In this document: in pieces, positions 24,601 to 33,010 of the stretch
Layout: every line of letters begins with the position of its first letter
Position numbering within the stretch: the first letter of the stretch is position 1
Source of the DNA: Gemmatimonadaceae bacterium
GTDB taxonomy: Bacteria; Gemmatimonadota; Gemmatimonadetes; Gemmatimonadales; Gemmatimonadaceae
DNA: 64,000 nucleotides
Direction of reading: 5' to 3'
NCBI GenBank assembly: GCA_025450035.1
Contig: JANWIF010000147.1
Span: forward strand, 1-64,000
Translations under genes and position numbers: made by a program
The notes under the pieces: generated by a model
Told to the model about the DNA's origin: nothing
The model's input: the letters and a program-made list of their open reading frames with translations, nothing else
The model's database searches: none

Positions 24601-26329
24601 CGGTGCCTCGCCGCCAGCGCGCGCGCGCGAGCACCTGCTCTGCGGCCCGCGTGTTCAGCACATCGTCGCGCTCCAGCCAGCCCTTGCGCGCGATGCCTAC
24701 GCCGAATGCCATGTTGTCGAGTCCATGCGGAGAATGTGCATCGGGGCCGATCTCGATCATGCAGTGACGCGCCTTGGCGGCACGGCAGTACCGCCAGTCG
24801 AGATCGAGCCGGTGCGGATCGGCGTTCAGCTCGACGGCCACCCCCGTCTCCGCCGCCTTGGTGAGCACGGCGTCGACATCGAGCGCGTACGGCTCCCGCG
24901 TGAGCAGCAGCCGCCCGGTCGGATGACCGAGGATGGTCACGTGCGGGTCGTCCAGAGCGCGCAGCACCCGCTCGGTCATGGCCGCCTGATCCAGACTGAA
25001 ACGAGAGTGCACCGACGCGATGACATAATCAAATTGGTCGAGCACATCGGTATCGTAATCGACGCGTCCATCCACCAGGATGTCGGCCTCGATCCCCTTG
25101 AGGACGCGGATGCCGGTGAGGCTCTCGTTCACGCGATCGATCTCCTCGTGCTGCTCGTGTATCGCACCAGTGGTGAGGCCGCCCGCGTAGAACGCCGACT
25201 GCGAGTGGTCGGAAATGCCGATGTACGACCATCCACGGGCCAGCGCGCCGGCCGCCATCTCGGCAACGGTTGCGGTGCCATCGGAGTAGCGCGAATGACA
25301 GTGGAGCGCGCCGCGAATGTCAGACTGCTCGATCAGCAACGGCAGCGCGCCCTGAGCGGCGGCATCCACTTCACCGTTGCCTTCGCGCAATTCGGGCTCG
25401 ATGTATGGGAGCCCGACCGCCCGGTACAGCGTTTCCTCGTCAGGGATGTGGAGCGCGCGGCCGCTCCTGTCGCGCACTTGATTGTCGATAATCGTTAGTC
25501 CGCGGGCCGCGGCGCGCATATGAATCTCGCGCTCGTGCGACGCGCTTCCGGTGGCGCGCCACCACGCCACGGCGAATTCGTCGGACGTGGTACAGTATGC
25601 GTCCACCCGTGCGCCGTCCACCAGCCGTAACGACACGTCCGACCCGCCCGCGCCCACCGCGTCTCGCACGGCGGATCCTCGTGCCAGCGCCGCCGCGACC
25701 GTGGTCGGCGCGTCGCGGCAGGCCACGACAAGGTCCACGTCGCGCACGATTTCACACCGCCGACGGATGGAGCCGGCAATCTCGACCCGCGCAACTCCCG
25801 GCTGGCGCGCCACCGCGGCCCGCAGTCGTTCCGCATCGGCGCGCGCTTCGGCGAACAGCACGAACGCGTTCCTCTCCCGCAGGTATGCAACGCCGCGTTG
25901 GACCTTCTCGGCGGTCTTGGCGCCGAAGCGTGGCAGTGCGGCCAGTCGGCCGTCGCGCGCCGCCTGCTCCAGATCGTGCACCGTCTCCACGCCAAGCCCT
26001 TCGTGAATCGCATGGATCTTGGACGGGCCGAGCCCCGGGATGCGGAGCATCTCGACCAGCCCATCAGGCGTGTCTTCGCGCAGCTGCTCAAGGAACGACG
26101 ACTCGCCGGTCTCCACGAGCTCGGTGATCACGCCGAGTGTCGCTGGCCCGATCCCATTCACCTTGGTGAGCTCGCCATCACGCAGCAGCCGATCGATGTC
26201 GTCGGTGTCGAGTGCGGAGACGGCGCGCGCCGCGTTGCGGTAGGCGGCGATACGAAACCGGTCCTGCCCGCGGAGCTCGAGCAGATCGGCAATCTGCTGA
26301 AACACATGAGCGACCGCACGCGGATGCAT
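24587..26329 (-). CDS. polX: Family X DNA polymerase/3'-5' exonuclease (PolX)
   Basis: 580 aa, the normal length of bacterial PolX. The 8-kDa and HhH domains (VNGIGPATLGVITELV, IPGLGPSKIHAIHEGL) are followed by the palm with GSIRRRCEIVRDVDLVV (catalytic aspartates). The C-terminal PHP domain (ALHCHSRYSDGTATVAEM, GISDHSQSAFYAGG, GIEADIL, ASVHSRF, LGHPTGRLL) gives the metal-dependent exonuclease. It fills gaps in base-excision repair, consistent with nth just downstream. Confidence 0.95.
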   Translation of the reverse strand: MHPRAVAHVFQQIADLLELRGQDRFRIAAYRNAARAVSALDTDDIDRLLRDGELTKVNGIGPATLGVITELVETGESSFLEQLREDTPDGLVEMLRIPGLGPSKIHAIHEGLGVETVHDLEQAARDGRLAALPRFGAKTAEKVQRGVAYLRERNAFVLFAEARADAERLRAAVARQPGVARVEIAGSIRRRCEIVRDVDLVVACRDAPTTVAAALARGSAVRDAVGAGGSDVSLRLVDGARVDAYCTTSDEFAVAWWRATGSASHEREIHMRAAARGLTIIDNQVRDRSGRALHIPDEETLYRAVGLPYIEPELREGNGEVDAAAQGALPLLIEQSDIRGALHCHSRYSDGTATVAEMAAGALARGWSYIGISDHSQSAFYAGGLTTGAIHEQHEEIDRVNESLTGIRVLKGIEADILVDGRVDYDTDVLDQFDYVIASVHSRFSLDQAAMTERVLRALDDPHVTILGHPTGRLLLTREPYALDVDAVLTKAAETGVAVELNADPHRLDLDWRYCRAAKARHCMIEIGPDAHSPHGLDNMAFGVGIARKGWLERDDVLNTRAAEQVLARARWRRGTVAKA

Positions 26330-26379
26330 TGGTGCAACATATTCACACGTGATGCAGCGTGGAATGAGCGCTGATGGCG

Positions 26380-27216
26380 TCAGAGCGACGGCAGCTCCGC
26401 GTACACATCCACGTGCGGCAGTCGCGATTCCCCCGGAGTTGCGGACCCACCCGGCCGCGGCACCAGCACACGCGGCTGCGTATCGAGCACGTGAAGCGCG
26501 CGCAGCACCAGTGCTTCCAGTTCCCCTTCGGTGATGAGAGTTCGCAACCCTTTTCGTTCACCGCCCGGCATCGTGTTGGCAAACGCGTTCCCACTGTCGC
26601 GCCACGGCGCGCGCGCCAGCCGCGGCGCGTCGCCCGGGTCGAGCTCGACACGATGGAGCACGAGCGACACGCCAGGCCGGTCGGCGCGGAGTCCGAGGAC
26701 GAGCAACAATCGGAGCTCGGTGGGCTCGCCGTGCGAGACCAACTCCGCGTTGGACGCGACGAAGCATCCGTCTACCGGCTCGTACGGCGCGTCGGGGACG
26801 ACGCGAGTCCACACGCGCTGATAGGGGAATTGCAGATATGCGGCCGGCGGCGCGGCGAGTTCCCACTGGCCGAGATCGCGTTGCGGCGCCGTGAGACGCT
26901 CGGTGATCATTTCGTCAAACGCATAGATGCGACGCCCGGTACTCCAGAATCGAAAGCCTTGCCAGAGCAACTCGCCGTACTGATCCAACGCTTCGGGCGG
27001 CGCGTCGTCGGCGATCATCGACGCCAACGTGGCGCCAACGAGGCCGAGGAGCATGAAGTCGTCGTGATTTCGTGGATCGCGTCCGCGCTGCTCCGCCTCG
27101 GCGCGAATGGCGGGGAAGGCGTCGTGCTCGAACGATTCGAGAATCATCTCGTACGGCGTGACTCGGGCGCTCACTGGCAGCAAGACGATGCCGTCACGCC
27201 TCGACGCGCTGTTCAA
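26380..27216 (-). CDS. Conserved-looking protein of unknown function
   Basis: 278 aa from a TTG that overlaps the upstream gene by 23 bp and has GAGG 9 nt before it. No signal peptide or membrane helix. An acidic, aromatic-rich N-terminal part (MILESFEHDAFPAIRAEAEQRG, FMLLGLVGATLASMIADDAP, GELLWQGFRFWSTGRRIYAF) is followed by a beta-rich middle (AYLQFPYQRVWTRVVPDAPYEPVDGCFVA, ELRLLLVLGLRADRPGVSLVLHRVEL). I do not recognise it. Overlap with the next small gene suggests the two act together. Confidence 0.5.
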   Translation of the reverse strand: MNSASRRDGIVLLPVSARVTPYEMILESFEHDAFPAIRAEAEQRGRDPRNHDDFMLLGLVGATLASMIADDAPPEALDQYGELLWQGFRFWSTGRRIYAFDEMITERLTAPQRDLGQWELAAPPAAYLQFPYQRVWTRVVPDAPYEPVDGCFVASNAELVSHGEPTELRLLLVLGLRADRPGVSLVLHRVELDPGDAPRLARAPWRDSGNAFANTMPGGERKGLRTLITEGELEALVLRALHVLDTQPRVLVPRPGGSATPGESRLPHVDVYAELPSL

Positions 27217-27661
27217 TGCCAGCGACCTCGCGGAACTGGCGTACGAGTTCGTGCAGCTGGTGCTCAGTGTAGTCGATCTCCTGCGCGGCGCCTTCGGTGT
27301 CGATCAGGCCGGCTCGCATGGAAATCGCAACCTGATTCAAATAGCGAACCTTCCCCAAGAACTCTTCCGTGACCGTGCGCAGCGCGACGAAGCGTCTGCG
27401 ATTGGCGGCCGCGCGTCGATAGCGGGCTACCATCTCGTCCTCGGACAGTCGTCGGGCCATTTGCTCCACCTCGTCACGGCTGCGGCCAGGAATGGTACCT
27501 CGGTCGGGGATTCCCTCATCGTCCCACTCGGTTTCGAAAAACCAGAGTCGTCCCCCATATTCGATGCCGTCGTAGGAGATGAGGACGGAGACATCGAGTC
27601 GGCGTCCTCCGACTTCGATCGTTGCAAGGTACGGCTGGACCGTCTCGTCAGATTCGCTCAT
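27194..27661 (-). CDS. Small cytoplasmic protein of unknown function
   Basis: 155 aa from an ATG 6 bp after the hydrolase stop, with TGAGG in the ribosome-site position. The N-terminal half is beta-rich (YLATIEVGGRRLDVSVLISYDGIEYGGRLWFFETEWDDEG) and the C-terminal half helical and charged (SRDEVEQMARRLSEDEMVARYRRAAANRRRF). Not recognised. It sits between an alpha/beta hydrolase and the unknown 278-aa gene in one likely operon. Confidence 0.55.
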   Translation of the reverse strand: MSESDETVQPYLATIEVGGRRLDVSVLISYDGIEYGGRLWFFETEWDDEGIPDRGTIPGRSRDEVEQMARRLSEDEMVARYRRAAANRRRFVALRTVTEEFLGKVRYLNQVAISMRAGLIDTEGAAQEIDYTEHQLHELVRQFREVAGIEQRVEA

Positions 27662-27667
27662 GTGGCC

Positions 27668-28531
27668 TCAGGCGGTGGTGACGGACGCGGTGTCGTCGAG
27701 AAATCGCCGGATGGCTGCGAACAACATGCGGGGTGCTTCAACGTAAGGTACGTGACCGCTGTCGTCGAGCACCACCAGCCGTGCCTCTGGAAGCGATCGA
27801 GCCAGAGCTTCGGACGAGGCGAGGGGGATGGGATCCTGGCGACCGTGAACGATGAGCGTTGGGCAGCGCACACCGGCCAGTGCGGATCGGAGATCGAAAT
27901 CGCCAAGGCTGGCCCAGACGGATGCTTGCACGCGACCAATGACGCGAAACGGAGTGAGGTCGCGCGCGCGGTCAGGGTGCGCGAAGTATCCGGCGACGCT
28001 GAGTTCGAACGCGCGCCGCCGGTACCCTTCAGGGTCGCGTTCGCGCAGGCCCGACGCGGCGAGCTCATCGCGCAAGTGCCGAATGCGTGGGGAGCTCTGC
28101 CGGCGCGCCAGTTCGGCATCGAATGCGTCGCGATGCTCGCGGGTGATGGGCGCCGGGTCGATGAGGACCATGCGCGTTGGACGCAGCGCCGCATCTTCGC
28201 CGGCAGAAATGGCGTAGAGCAGAGCCAACAGTCCCCCCCATGAATAGCCGATAATCGAAAGCGGTTGGAGTGACAACTCTCGCACCAGAACCGCCATGTC
28301 CTCCACGTGCGTCCTCCACGTGATGGGCGAGGGATCGTTTGTTCGCGACTGCCCGCCGCCGCGTTGGTCATAAAAGACGAGCTCGTACTTGTCTGCGAGC
28401 TCGAGCATTTGCGGAAGCAAGTAGTCGTGCTGCGCACCAGGTCCACCGTGCAGCACCAAGAGGCGCGGCGCGCCCGCCGGACCGTCCGAAGTGAAGTAGA
28501 GCGGAACGGCGGTGCTGGTCGTGTAGGGCAT
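27668..28531 (-). CDS. Alpha/beta hydrolase, proline iminopeptidase-like (S33)
   Basis: 287 aa. The oxyanion motif LVLHGGPGAQHDY, FYDQRGGGQS, the nucleophile elbow IGYSWGGLLAL, and the acid and histidine (HGRQDPIP, DDSGHVPYVEAP) make a complete Ser-Asp-His triad. HGGPG and DQRGxGxS mark the proline iminopeptidase/tricorn-interacting-factor group, which removes N-terminal proline from peptides. No signal peptide. The ATG has no Shine-Dalgarno site but a CAA-rich leader (repeat at 28532-28640). Confidence 0.88.
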   Translation of the reverse strand: MPYTTSTAVPLYFTSDGPAGAPRLLVLHGGPGAQHDYLLPQMLELADKYELVFYDQRGGGQSRTNDPSPITWRTHVEDMAVLVRELSLQPLSIIGYSWGGLLALLYAISAGEDAALRPTRMVLIDPAPITREHRDAFDAELARRQSSPRIRHLRDELAASGLRERDPEGYRRRAFELSVAGYFAHPDRARDLTPFRVIGRVQASVWASLGDFDLRSALAGVRCPTLIVHGRQDPIPLASSEALARSLPEARLVVLDDSGHVPYVEAPRMLFAAIRRFLDDTASVTTA

Positions 28532-28640
28532 GGTGCTGGTTGTTGGTTGGTTGTTGGTTGTTGGTTGTTGGTACCTGGCTACCCGACCCGTCGCAGTTGC
28601 AGTTCACCAACTACCAACTACCAACCACCAACCACCGTCG
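28532..28640. repeat. (CAA/CCAAC)n leader with complementary GT-rich arm
   Basis: The whole gap between the M28 peptidase stop and the hydrolase start is made of a TTGGTTGTTGG-type block (28534-28573) and an ACCAACTACCAACC-type block (28602-28636). On the minus strand the CAACAACCAACAACC block touches the hydrolase ATG and the GT-rich block touches the peptidase stop, so a long imperfect hairpin can form. It is related in sequence and layout to 23279-23371. Confidence 0.75.
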
Positions 28641-30053
28641 TTACTCCCGTTTCCCCAATGTCGCGGTCAGCACCACGGGCGCACCATCGCGGAGAACTTT
28701 GAACTGAACGACATCTCCCGGTTGATGCGAGTAGAGGGCGTCGGTGTAGGCGTAGAGATCCTTGACTGGCTTGCCCCCGAACTCCACGATGATGTCGCCC
28801 TGTTTTGCACCGGCCTTATCGGCCGGACTGTTAGGCGTGACGCCTGCGAGACGCACACCGGCGACATCGGTGGCACCCATGTCGGGGACGGATCCGAACC
28901 ACACGTTGCGTCCGCTGGTGGCGGCCATGGGTGCAGGGCTCGCGCTGCGCACGTACGTGAGGCGCGCGGATCGGTCGGCGAGGGCGCGCGCGATGCGACC
29001 GGCATACTCGACGACCCGTGCTTCATCACCGACGTCGATCTTCGATGCGACATCGGTGGCGCGATGGTAGTCCTCGTGCTCACCGGTGAAGAAGAAGAGC
29101 ACCGGGATGTTCTTTTCGTAAAATGAACTCTGATCCGACGGCCCGAACCCGTCGCCGATCTTTGCGATCTGGAATTGTGGCGCCACGTTGGCGCTGTCTA
29201 CGATACCGGGCAGCTCTGTGGCCGTCGCGGCGCCATATACAATGAGCTTGTCGTTCTGCATCCGGCCCACCATGTCGAAGTTGAGCATGGCGAACACGTG
29301 GTCGAGCGGCACGGGCGAATGGTCCACGAAGTACTGGGAGCCGAGCAGTCCGAGTTCTTCGCCGCTGAAATTCACGAAGATCAGCGACCGGCGGGGCGGG
29401 TGGTGCGCGAAGAGGCGAGCGAGCTCCATCACCGCGGCGGTGCCGGAGGCGTTGTCGTCGGCGCCATGGCGAATCGCGTTGCCGGCCGCGGGGTCGAGGG
29501 CGTTGAACGCAGAGCGCCCCAGGTGATCGAAATGCGCGCCGATCACCACGAATTCATTGCGCAGCGCGGGATCGCTGCCCGGGAGCAGCGCGACGACGTT
29601 CTGCGTTGGGAGTGCCGCGGGCAGGCCGGCGTGCGCCGCCGCGACCGATTTGGCGGTGAACGGCTGCAGATACGGTGACGAGCAGGCAATACCTTGCCGA
29701 TCAGTTAGGCGAATGGAGTTGCCCGTCCGGGCCTCGATCGTTTGCCGCAGCGCGCTCACCGACACGCAGCGGTTGTCGTGCAGGCCGGCGAGCGTGTCCA
29801 GTTGCAGCAGCGCGTAGCGCCGCGCGATGTACGCTGCAGCGCTGTCGTTCCCGGGCGTGCCGGTGAGCCGTCCCTCGAGTGCGTCGCTGGCCAGGTACGT
29901 GATGTCCCGCCTGAGGAGCGCCGTGTCGGCGCCGCGCTGTGCGCTCAGTGGCATGGCGCCCGTGGCGGGGCCGTGATGGCACGCAACGGCGGACATCGCG
30001 GCCGTGGCAAAGGCGAGTAGTCGGACGCGACGTATTGTGCGGAACAACTCCAT
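28641..30053 (-). CDS. M28-family zinc aminopeptidase with C-terminal PDZ domain (lipoprotein)
   Basis: 470 aa. The N-terminus (LLAFATAAMSAVAC) looks like a lipoprotein signal. Zinc and catalytic residues of M28 are present: VVIGAHFDHLG, RHGADDNASGTAAV, FVNFSGEELGLLGS, FDMVGRM and DYHRATD. A PDZ domain follows at about 385-465 (AGVTPNSPADKAGAKQGDIIVEFGG). It should trim peptides in the periplasm. The gene is divergent from the ECF transporter operon. Confidence 0.92.
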   Translation of the reverse strand: MELFRTIRRVRLLAFATAAMSAVACHHGPATGAMPLSAQRGADTALLRRDITYLASDALEGRLTGTPGNDSAAAYIARRYALLQLDTLAGLHDNRCVSVSALRQTIEARTGNSIRLTDRQGIACSSPYLQPFTAKSVAAAHAGLPAALPTQNVVALLPGSDPALRNEFVVIGAHFDHLGRSAFNALDPAAGNAIRHGADDNASGTAAVMELARLFAHHPPRRSLIFVNFSGEELGLLGSQYFVDHSPVPLDHVFAMLNFDMVGRMQNDKLIVYGAATATELPGIVDSANVAPQFQIAKIGDGFGPSDQSSFYEKNIPVLFFFTGEHEDYHRATDVASKIDVGDEARVVEYAGRIARALADRSARLTYVRSASPAPMAATSGRNVWFGSVPDMGATDVAGVRLAGVTPNSPADKAGAKQGDIIVEFGGKPVKDLYAYTDALYSHQPGDVVQFKVLRDGAPVVLTATLGKRE

Positions 30054-30108
30054 GCGGCGGACCCCGGATGTGGTGGGATTGGGTCGGGCCTTCGTATGTT
30101 ATGTCGCC

Positions 30109-30693
30109 GTGCGCACCAGTTCCAGCCATTCACTCCCGACGCTTGCCCTCGCGCTCATCCCGCGCGCCGTGGCGCTGAACCTTGCCCTCGGCGCCTTGGC
30201 CGCGGCGCTCAAGCTGCCCGTGTACCTCGATTCGGTGGGCACGATTTTCGTCGCTGTCCTCGCCGGTCCGGTGGCGGGGATGCTCACGGGTGCCGTATCG
30301 AACGCGGTCCTCGGAATCTTGTATAGTCCACAGCTGTTCGCGTTCATTCCGGTTGCTGTGGTTATCGGTGCGCTCGCTGGTTGGGCCGCGCGCCTTGGCG
30401 CGTTCCGGTCGGTGGTCGGTGCCGCGATCGCAGGTGTTGCGATCGGTCTGGCGGCGGCGCTCACGTCGGTGCCGATCGTGATCCACCTGTTCGGTGGCCT
30501 GACGCCGAGTGGCACGGGGATCATCACCATCGCGCTTCGCATGGTGTTCGGGATGTCGTTGACGCACGCGGCGCAGGTAGCGGCCTTGTCGACTGACGTC
30601 ATCGACAAGCCGCTGTCGTGCGTGTTGGTGGCATTGCTCATCACCCGGCTTCCTGCGCGACTCACGGAACGCTTGCGGACATCGCCCGCGTGA
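30109..30693 (+). CDS. ECF transporter substrate-binding (S) component
   Basis: 194 aa from a GTG (VRTSSSHSLPTL); the track start at 30004 lies inside the divergent peptidase gene. No good ribosome site is seen, so the start is uncertain. Six hydrophobic segments (AVALNLALGALAAALKLPVYLDSVGTIFVAVLAGPVAGMLTGAVSN, ...) with the small-residue-rich helix 1 match S components such as those for thiamine precursors or riboflavin. The substrate cannot be read from the sequence. It is first of a three-gene ECF operon. Confidence 0.8.
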   Translation: MRTSSSHSLPTLALALIPRAVALNLALGALAAALKLPVYLDSVGTIFVAVLAGPVAGMLTGAVSNAVLGILYSPQLFAFIPVAVVIGALAGWAARLGAFRSVVGAAIAGVAIGLAAALTSVPIVIHLFGGLTPSGTGIITIALRMVFGMSLTHAAQVAALSTDVIDKPLSCVLVALLITRLPARLTERLRTSPA

Positions 30694-31457
30694 GCGCGCT
30701 CGAGCATTGGAACCCGCTTACTCCGCTCGCGGCGGCCACGTTCCTGGTCGTCGCGGCATACGCGGCGCCGCAACCAGCCGGCGCCATCGCATCGTTCGCC
30801 GTAGCGCTCGGCGGCGCTTGGGTGCTCGGCGTTGGCCGGCGGGTGAGCGCGCTTGCGTTGGCCGTTGCACTGCCGACGTCAGCGCTCCTGCTCACCATGG
30901 ATGCGCTCGTTCCCGGCGCGCCAGGTATTGCGACACACATCCTTGCCCTGGGTCCGGTGCGTCTCGATGTCACCGCCGTGAGAGTCGCGATGCTGATCGC
31001 CGCGCAGCTCGGGGCCGCGATCGCCGCGATGGGCTGGGTCGTCGTGGGGGTCGCGCCGCGTCGCCTAACGCGAGCGCTTGCCGCGCGCGGGTTGCCGGCG
31101 TGGGCGGCATATGTGCTCGTGGCCTCGCTCGAAGCCGTGCCTGAAGCACGGCGACACGCGGTGGAAGTGATGGACGCCCAACGCTGCCGCGGGCTGAATA
31201 CCGGAGGAGGCATCGTCGGGCGGGTGCGCGCGCTGCTGCCGCTTGCCGGGCCGCTATCGGTGTCGCTCGTGTCGGAGTCGGAAGAACGCGCGCTGGCGTT
31301 GGACGCGCGCGGGTTTCGTCCACGATCGCGTCGTGGTACGCTGACGCCGATCGCCGATCCGCGCGCCGAGCGTGTCACGCGCGCGTTGCTCTGGTGGTCG
31401 TCGGCGGCGGTACTCGCGTGGCGCATCGCGGTTGCCTGGCGTGGTTCGGCGTCGTGA
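30690..31457 (+). CDS. ecfT: ECF transporter T component (transmembrane scaffold)
   Basis: 255 aa from a GTG whose last two bases are in the S-component stop (GTGA); the track's 24-residue extension overlaps that gene. Hydrophobic helices fill the N-terminal two thirds. The coupling helices carry the family's Ala-Arg-Gly type motifs: MDAQRCRGLNTGG and ALDARGFRPRSRR. EcfT links the S component to the ATPases. Confidence 0.88.
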   Translation: MSALEHWNPLTPLAAATFLVVAAYAAPQPAGAIASFAVALGGAWVLGVGRRVSALALAVALPTSALLLTMDALVPGAPGIATHILALGPVRLDVTAVRVAMLIAAQLGAAIAAMGWVVVGVAPRRLTRALAARGLPAWAAYVLVASLEAVPEARRHAVEVMDAQRCRGLNTGGGIVGRVRALLPLAGPLSVSLVSESEERALALDARGFRPRSRRGTLTPIADPRAERVTRALLWWSSAAVLAWRIAVAWRGSAS

Positions 31458-32920
31458 CTGGCGCCCTCTCGCCGGAGCCGGTCGTATCGTTGCGCCTCGA
31501 TCGCATCCAGTACGGCGCGCACACCGCGCTGCACGACGTCGTGCTCGACGTGCGCCCGGGGGAAATCGTCGGCGTCGCGGGTCACGTGGGCGCCGGCAAG
31601 ACCACGCTCGCGCTGGCCGCGGCGGGCTTGCTCGGCGGCGCGGTGCCGGCGCGTATCACCGGAACCGTTCGCTTCAGCGCGCGCGGCTGGCCTCCCGCGT
31701 CGTTCGTGTTCGCGAGCCCATGGACCCAACTCACTGAGTTAGGCGGCACGGTCGAGGAAGAAGTTGCCGTCGGTCCGGAGAATCAGGGGCTGACCAGCGG
31801 CATCATTCGCGCCCGCGTGGACGGCGCGATGGGCGCCGCCGGAGCATCGCCGCTCGCGACCCGTGTCCCGCGGACGTTGTCCGGTGGAGAGATGCAACGC
31901 GTGGCGCTCGCATCGGCACTGGCGCTCGACGCTCCGCTGGTCGTGCTCGATGAACCCACCGCACAGCTCGATCCATCGTCTGCGCGCCGGATAGCCGCAT
32001 CGATTCGCGCGCTTGCCGCGTCGGGTCGCGCGATCATACTCGTGGAGCAGAATCTCGATCTGCTCGCCGAGCTGGCCTCGCGTGTGGTCGTATTGGCCGA
32101 TGGTGCGCCGTTGGCCACCGGGGATCCGCGCGCACTGCTCGAGCGGTGGCCGCCACTGGATGCGCGCCTCGGCACGACGACGGCGGTCGCCGAGCGCAAC
32201 GCGCCCACGTATCGCGCACCGTTGGTGGTGACGGACGACGCACCCGGCCTCGTGATCGAAGGGCTCGTGGCCGGATATGCGGGGCGCGATGTGCTCCTGG
32301 GTGTGGATACCGTGGTGCCGCGCGGCGCCGTGTGTGCATGGCTCGGCGAGAATGGGGCGGGGAAAACCACACTCGCGCGGGCCGTGGTGGGACTCGTGCC
32401 CACGCACGCGGGCACGATGCGCGTGGCCGGTGCCGTGCTCGACGGACTCCCTGTCGAACTACGCGCACGCTTGGTCGGCCTGGTGTTCCAGGATCCTTCG
32501 CGTCAATTGTTCGCACGCCGCGTGATCGATGAAGCCGCCTTCGGCCCCCGTGCGTTAGGCGAATCGCGAACGGGAGCGCTGGCGATGGCGCGCGAGGCGC
32601 TGGCCATCGTCGGGCTGGAGGGGCTGCACCAGGTGAATCCTGGCGATCTGGTCCCACAGCTGCAGCGACGGCTGGCGATCGCCGCCGCGATGGCCGCGCG
32701 TCCGCCGCTGTTGATTCTCGATGAGCCCACGGCCGGCCAGGACGCCGCAGGCCGCGCTTGGATCGTTCGGGCGCTCGAACAGCAGCGATCCCGCGGCGCC
32801 GGGGTGGTCATCACGCATGATCTCACGTTCGCCGGTCGCGTGTGCGATTTCGCCGTTACGATCGCGCGTGGCCGGGTGTCCCTGAGTAGATCGGACGTGC
32901 CGTTTGGCGCAGCGGACTAG
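31454..32920 (+). CDS. ecfA: ECF transporter double ATPase (fused EcfA1-EcfA2)
   Basis: 488 aa from a GTG overlapping the ecfT stop (GTGA). First ABC domain: Walker A GHVGAGKTT, signature LSGGEMQRVALASAL, Walker B LVVLDEPTAQLDPSS. Second domain (from about 265): Walker A GENGAGKTT, VFQDPSRQLFARRV (Q-loop), Walker B LLILDEPTAGQD and switch VITHDL, but the signature position reads GDLVPQLQRRLAIAAAM, without SGG. One composite ATP site may therefore be weak, as in other asymmetric ABC ATPases. The fusion replaces the usual EcfA/EcfA' pair. Confidence 0.9.
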   Translation: MTGALSPEPVVSLRLDRIQYGAHTALHDVVLDVRPGEIVGVAGHVGAGKTTLALAAAGLLGGAVPARITGTVRFSARGWPPASFVFASPWTQLTELGGTVEEEVAVGPENQGLTSGIIRARVDGAMGAAGASPLATRVPRTLSGGEMQRVALASALALDAPLVVLDEPTAQLDPSSARRIAASIRALAASGRAIILVEQNLDLLAELASRVVVLADGAPLATGDPRALLERWPPLDARLGTTTAVAERNAPTYRAPLVVTDDAPGLVIEGLVAGYAGRDVLLGVDTVVPRGAVCAWLGENGAGKTTLARAVVGLVPTHAGTMRVAGAVLDGLPVELRARLVGLVFQDPSRQLFARRVIDEAAFGPRALGESRTGALAMAREALAIVGLEGLHQVNPGDLVPQLQRRLAIAAAMAARPPLLILDEPTAGQDAAGRAWIVRALEQQRSRGAGVVITHDLTFAGRVCDFAVTIARGRVSLSRSDVPFGAAD

Positions 32921-33010
32921 CGGCTTGGGCGGGCGGTTCGGCCGTGCGATGCGTGCACCGCGCGCGGCCGCGCTTCGATGCGCGCCACTCTTCAGGGAGC
33001 TTCCTTCGCT

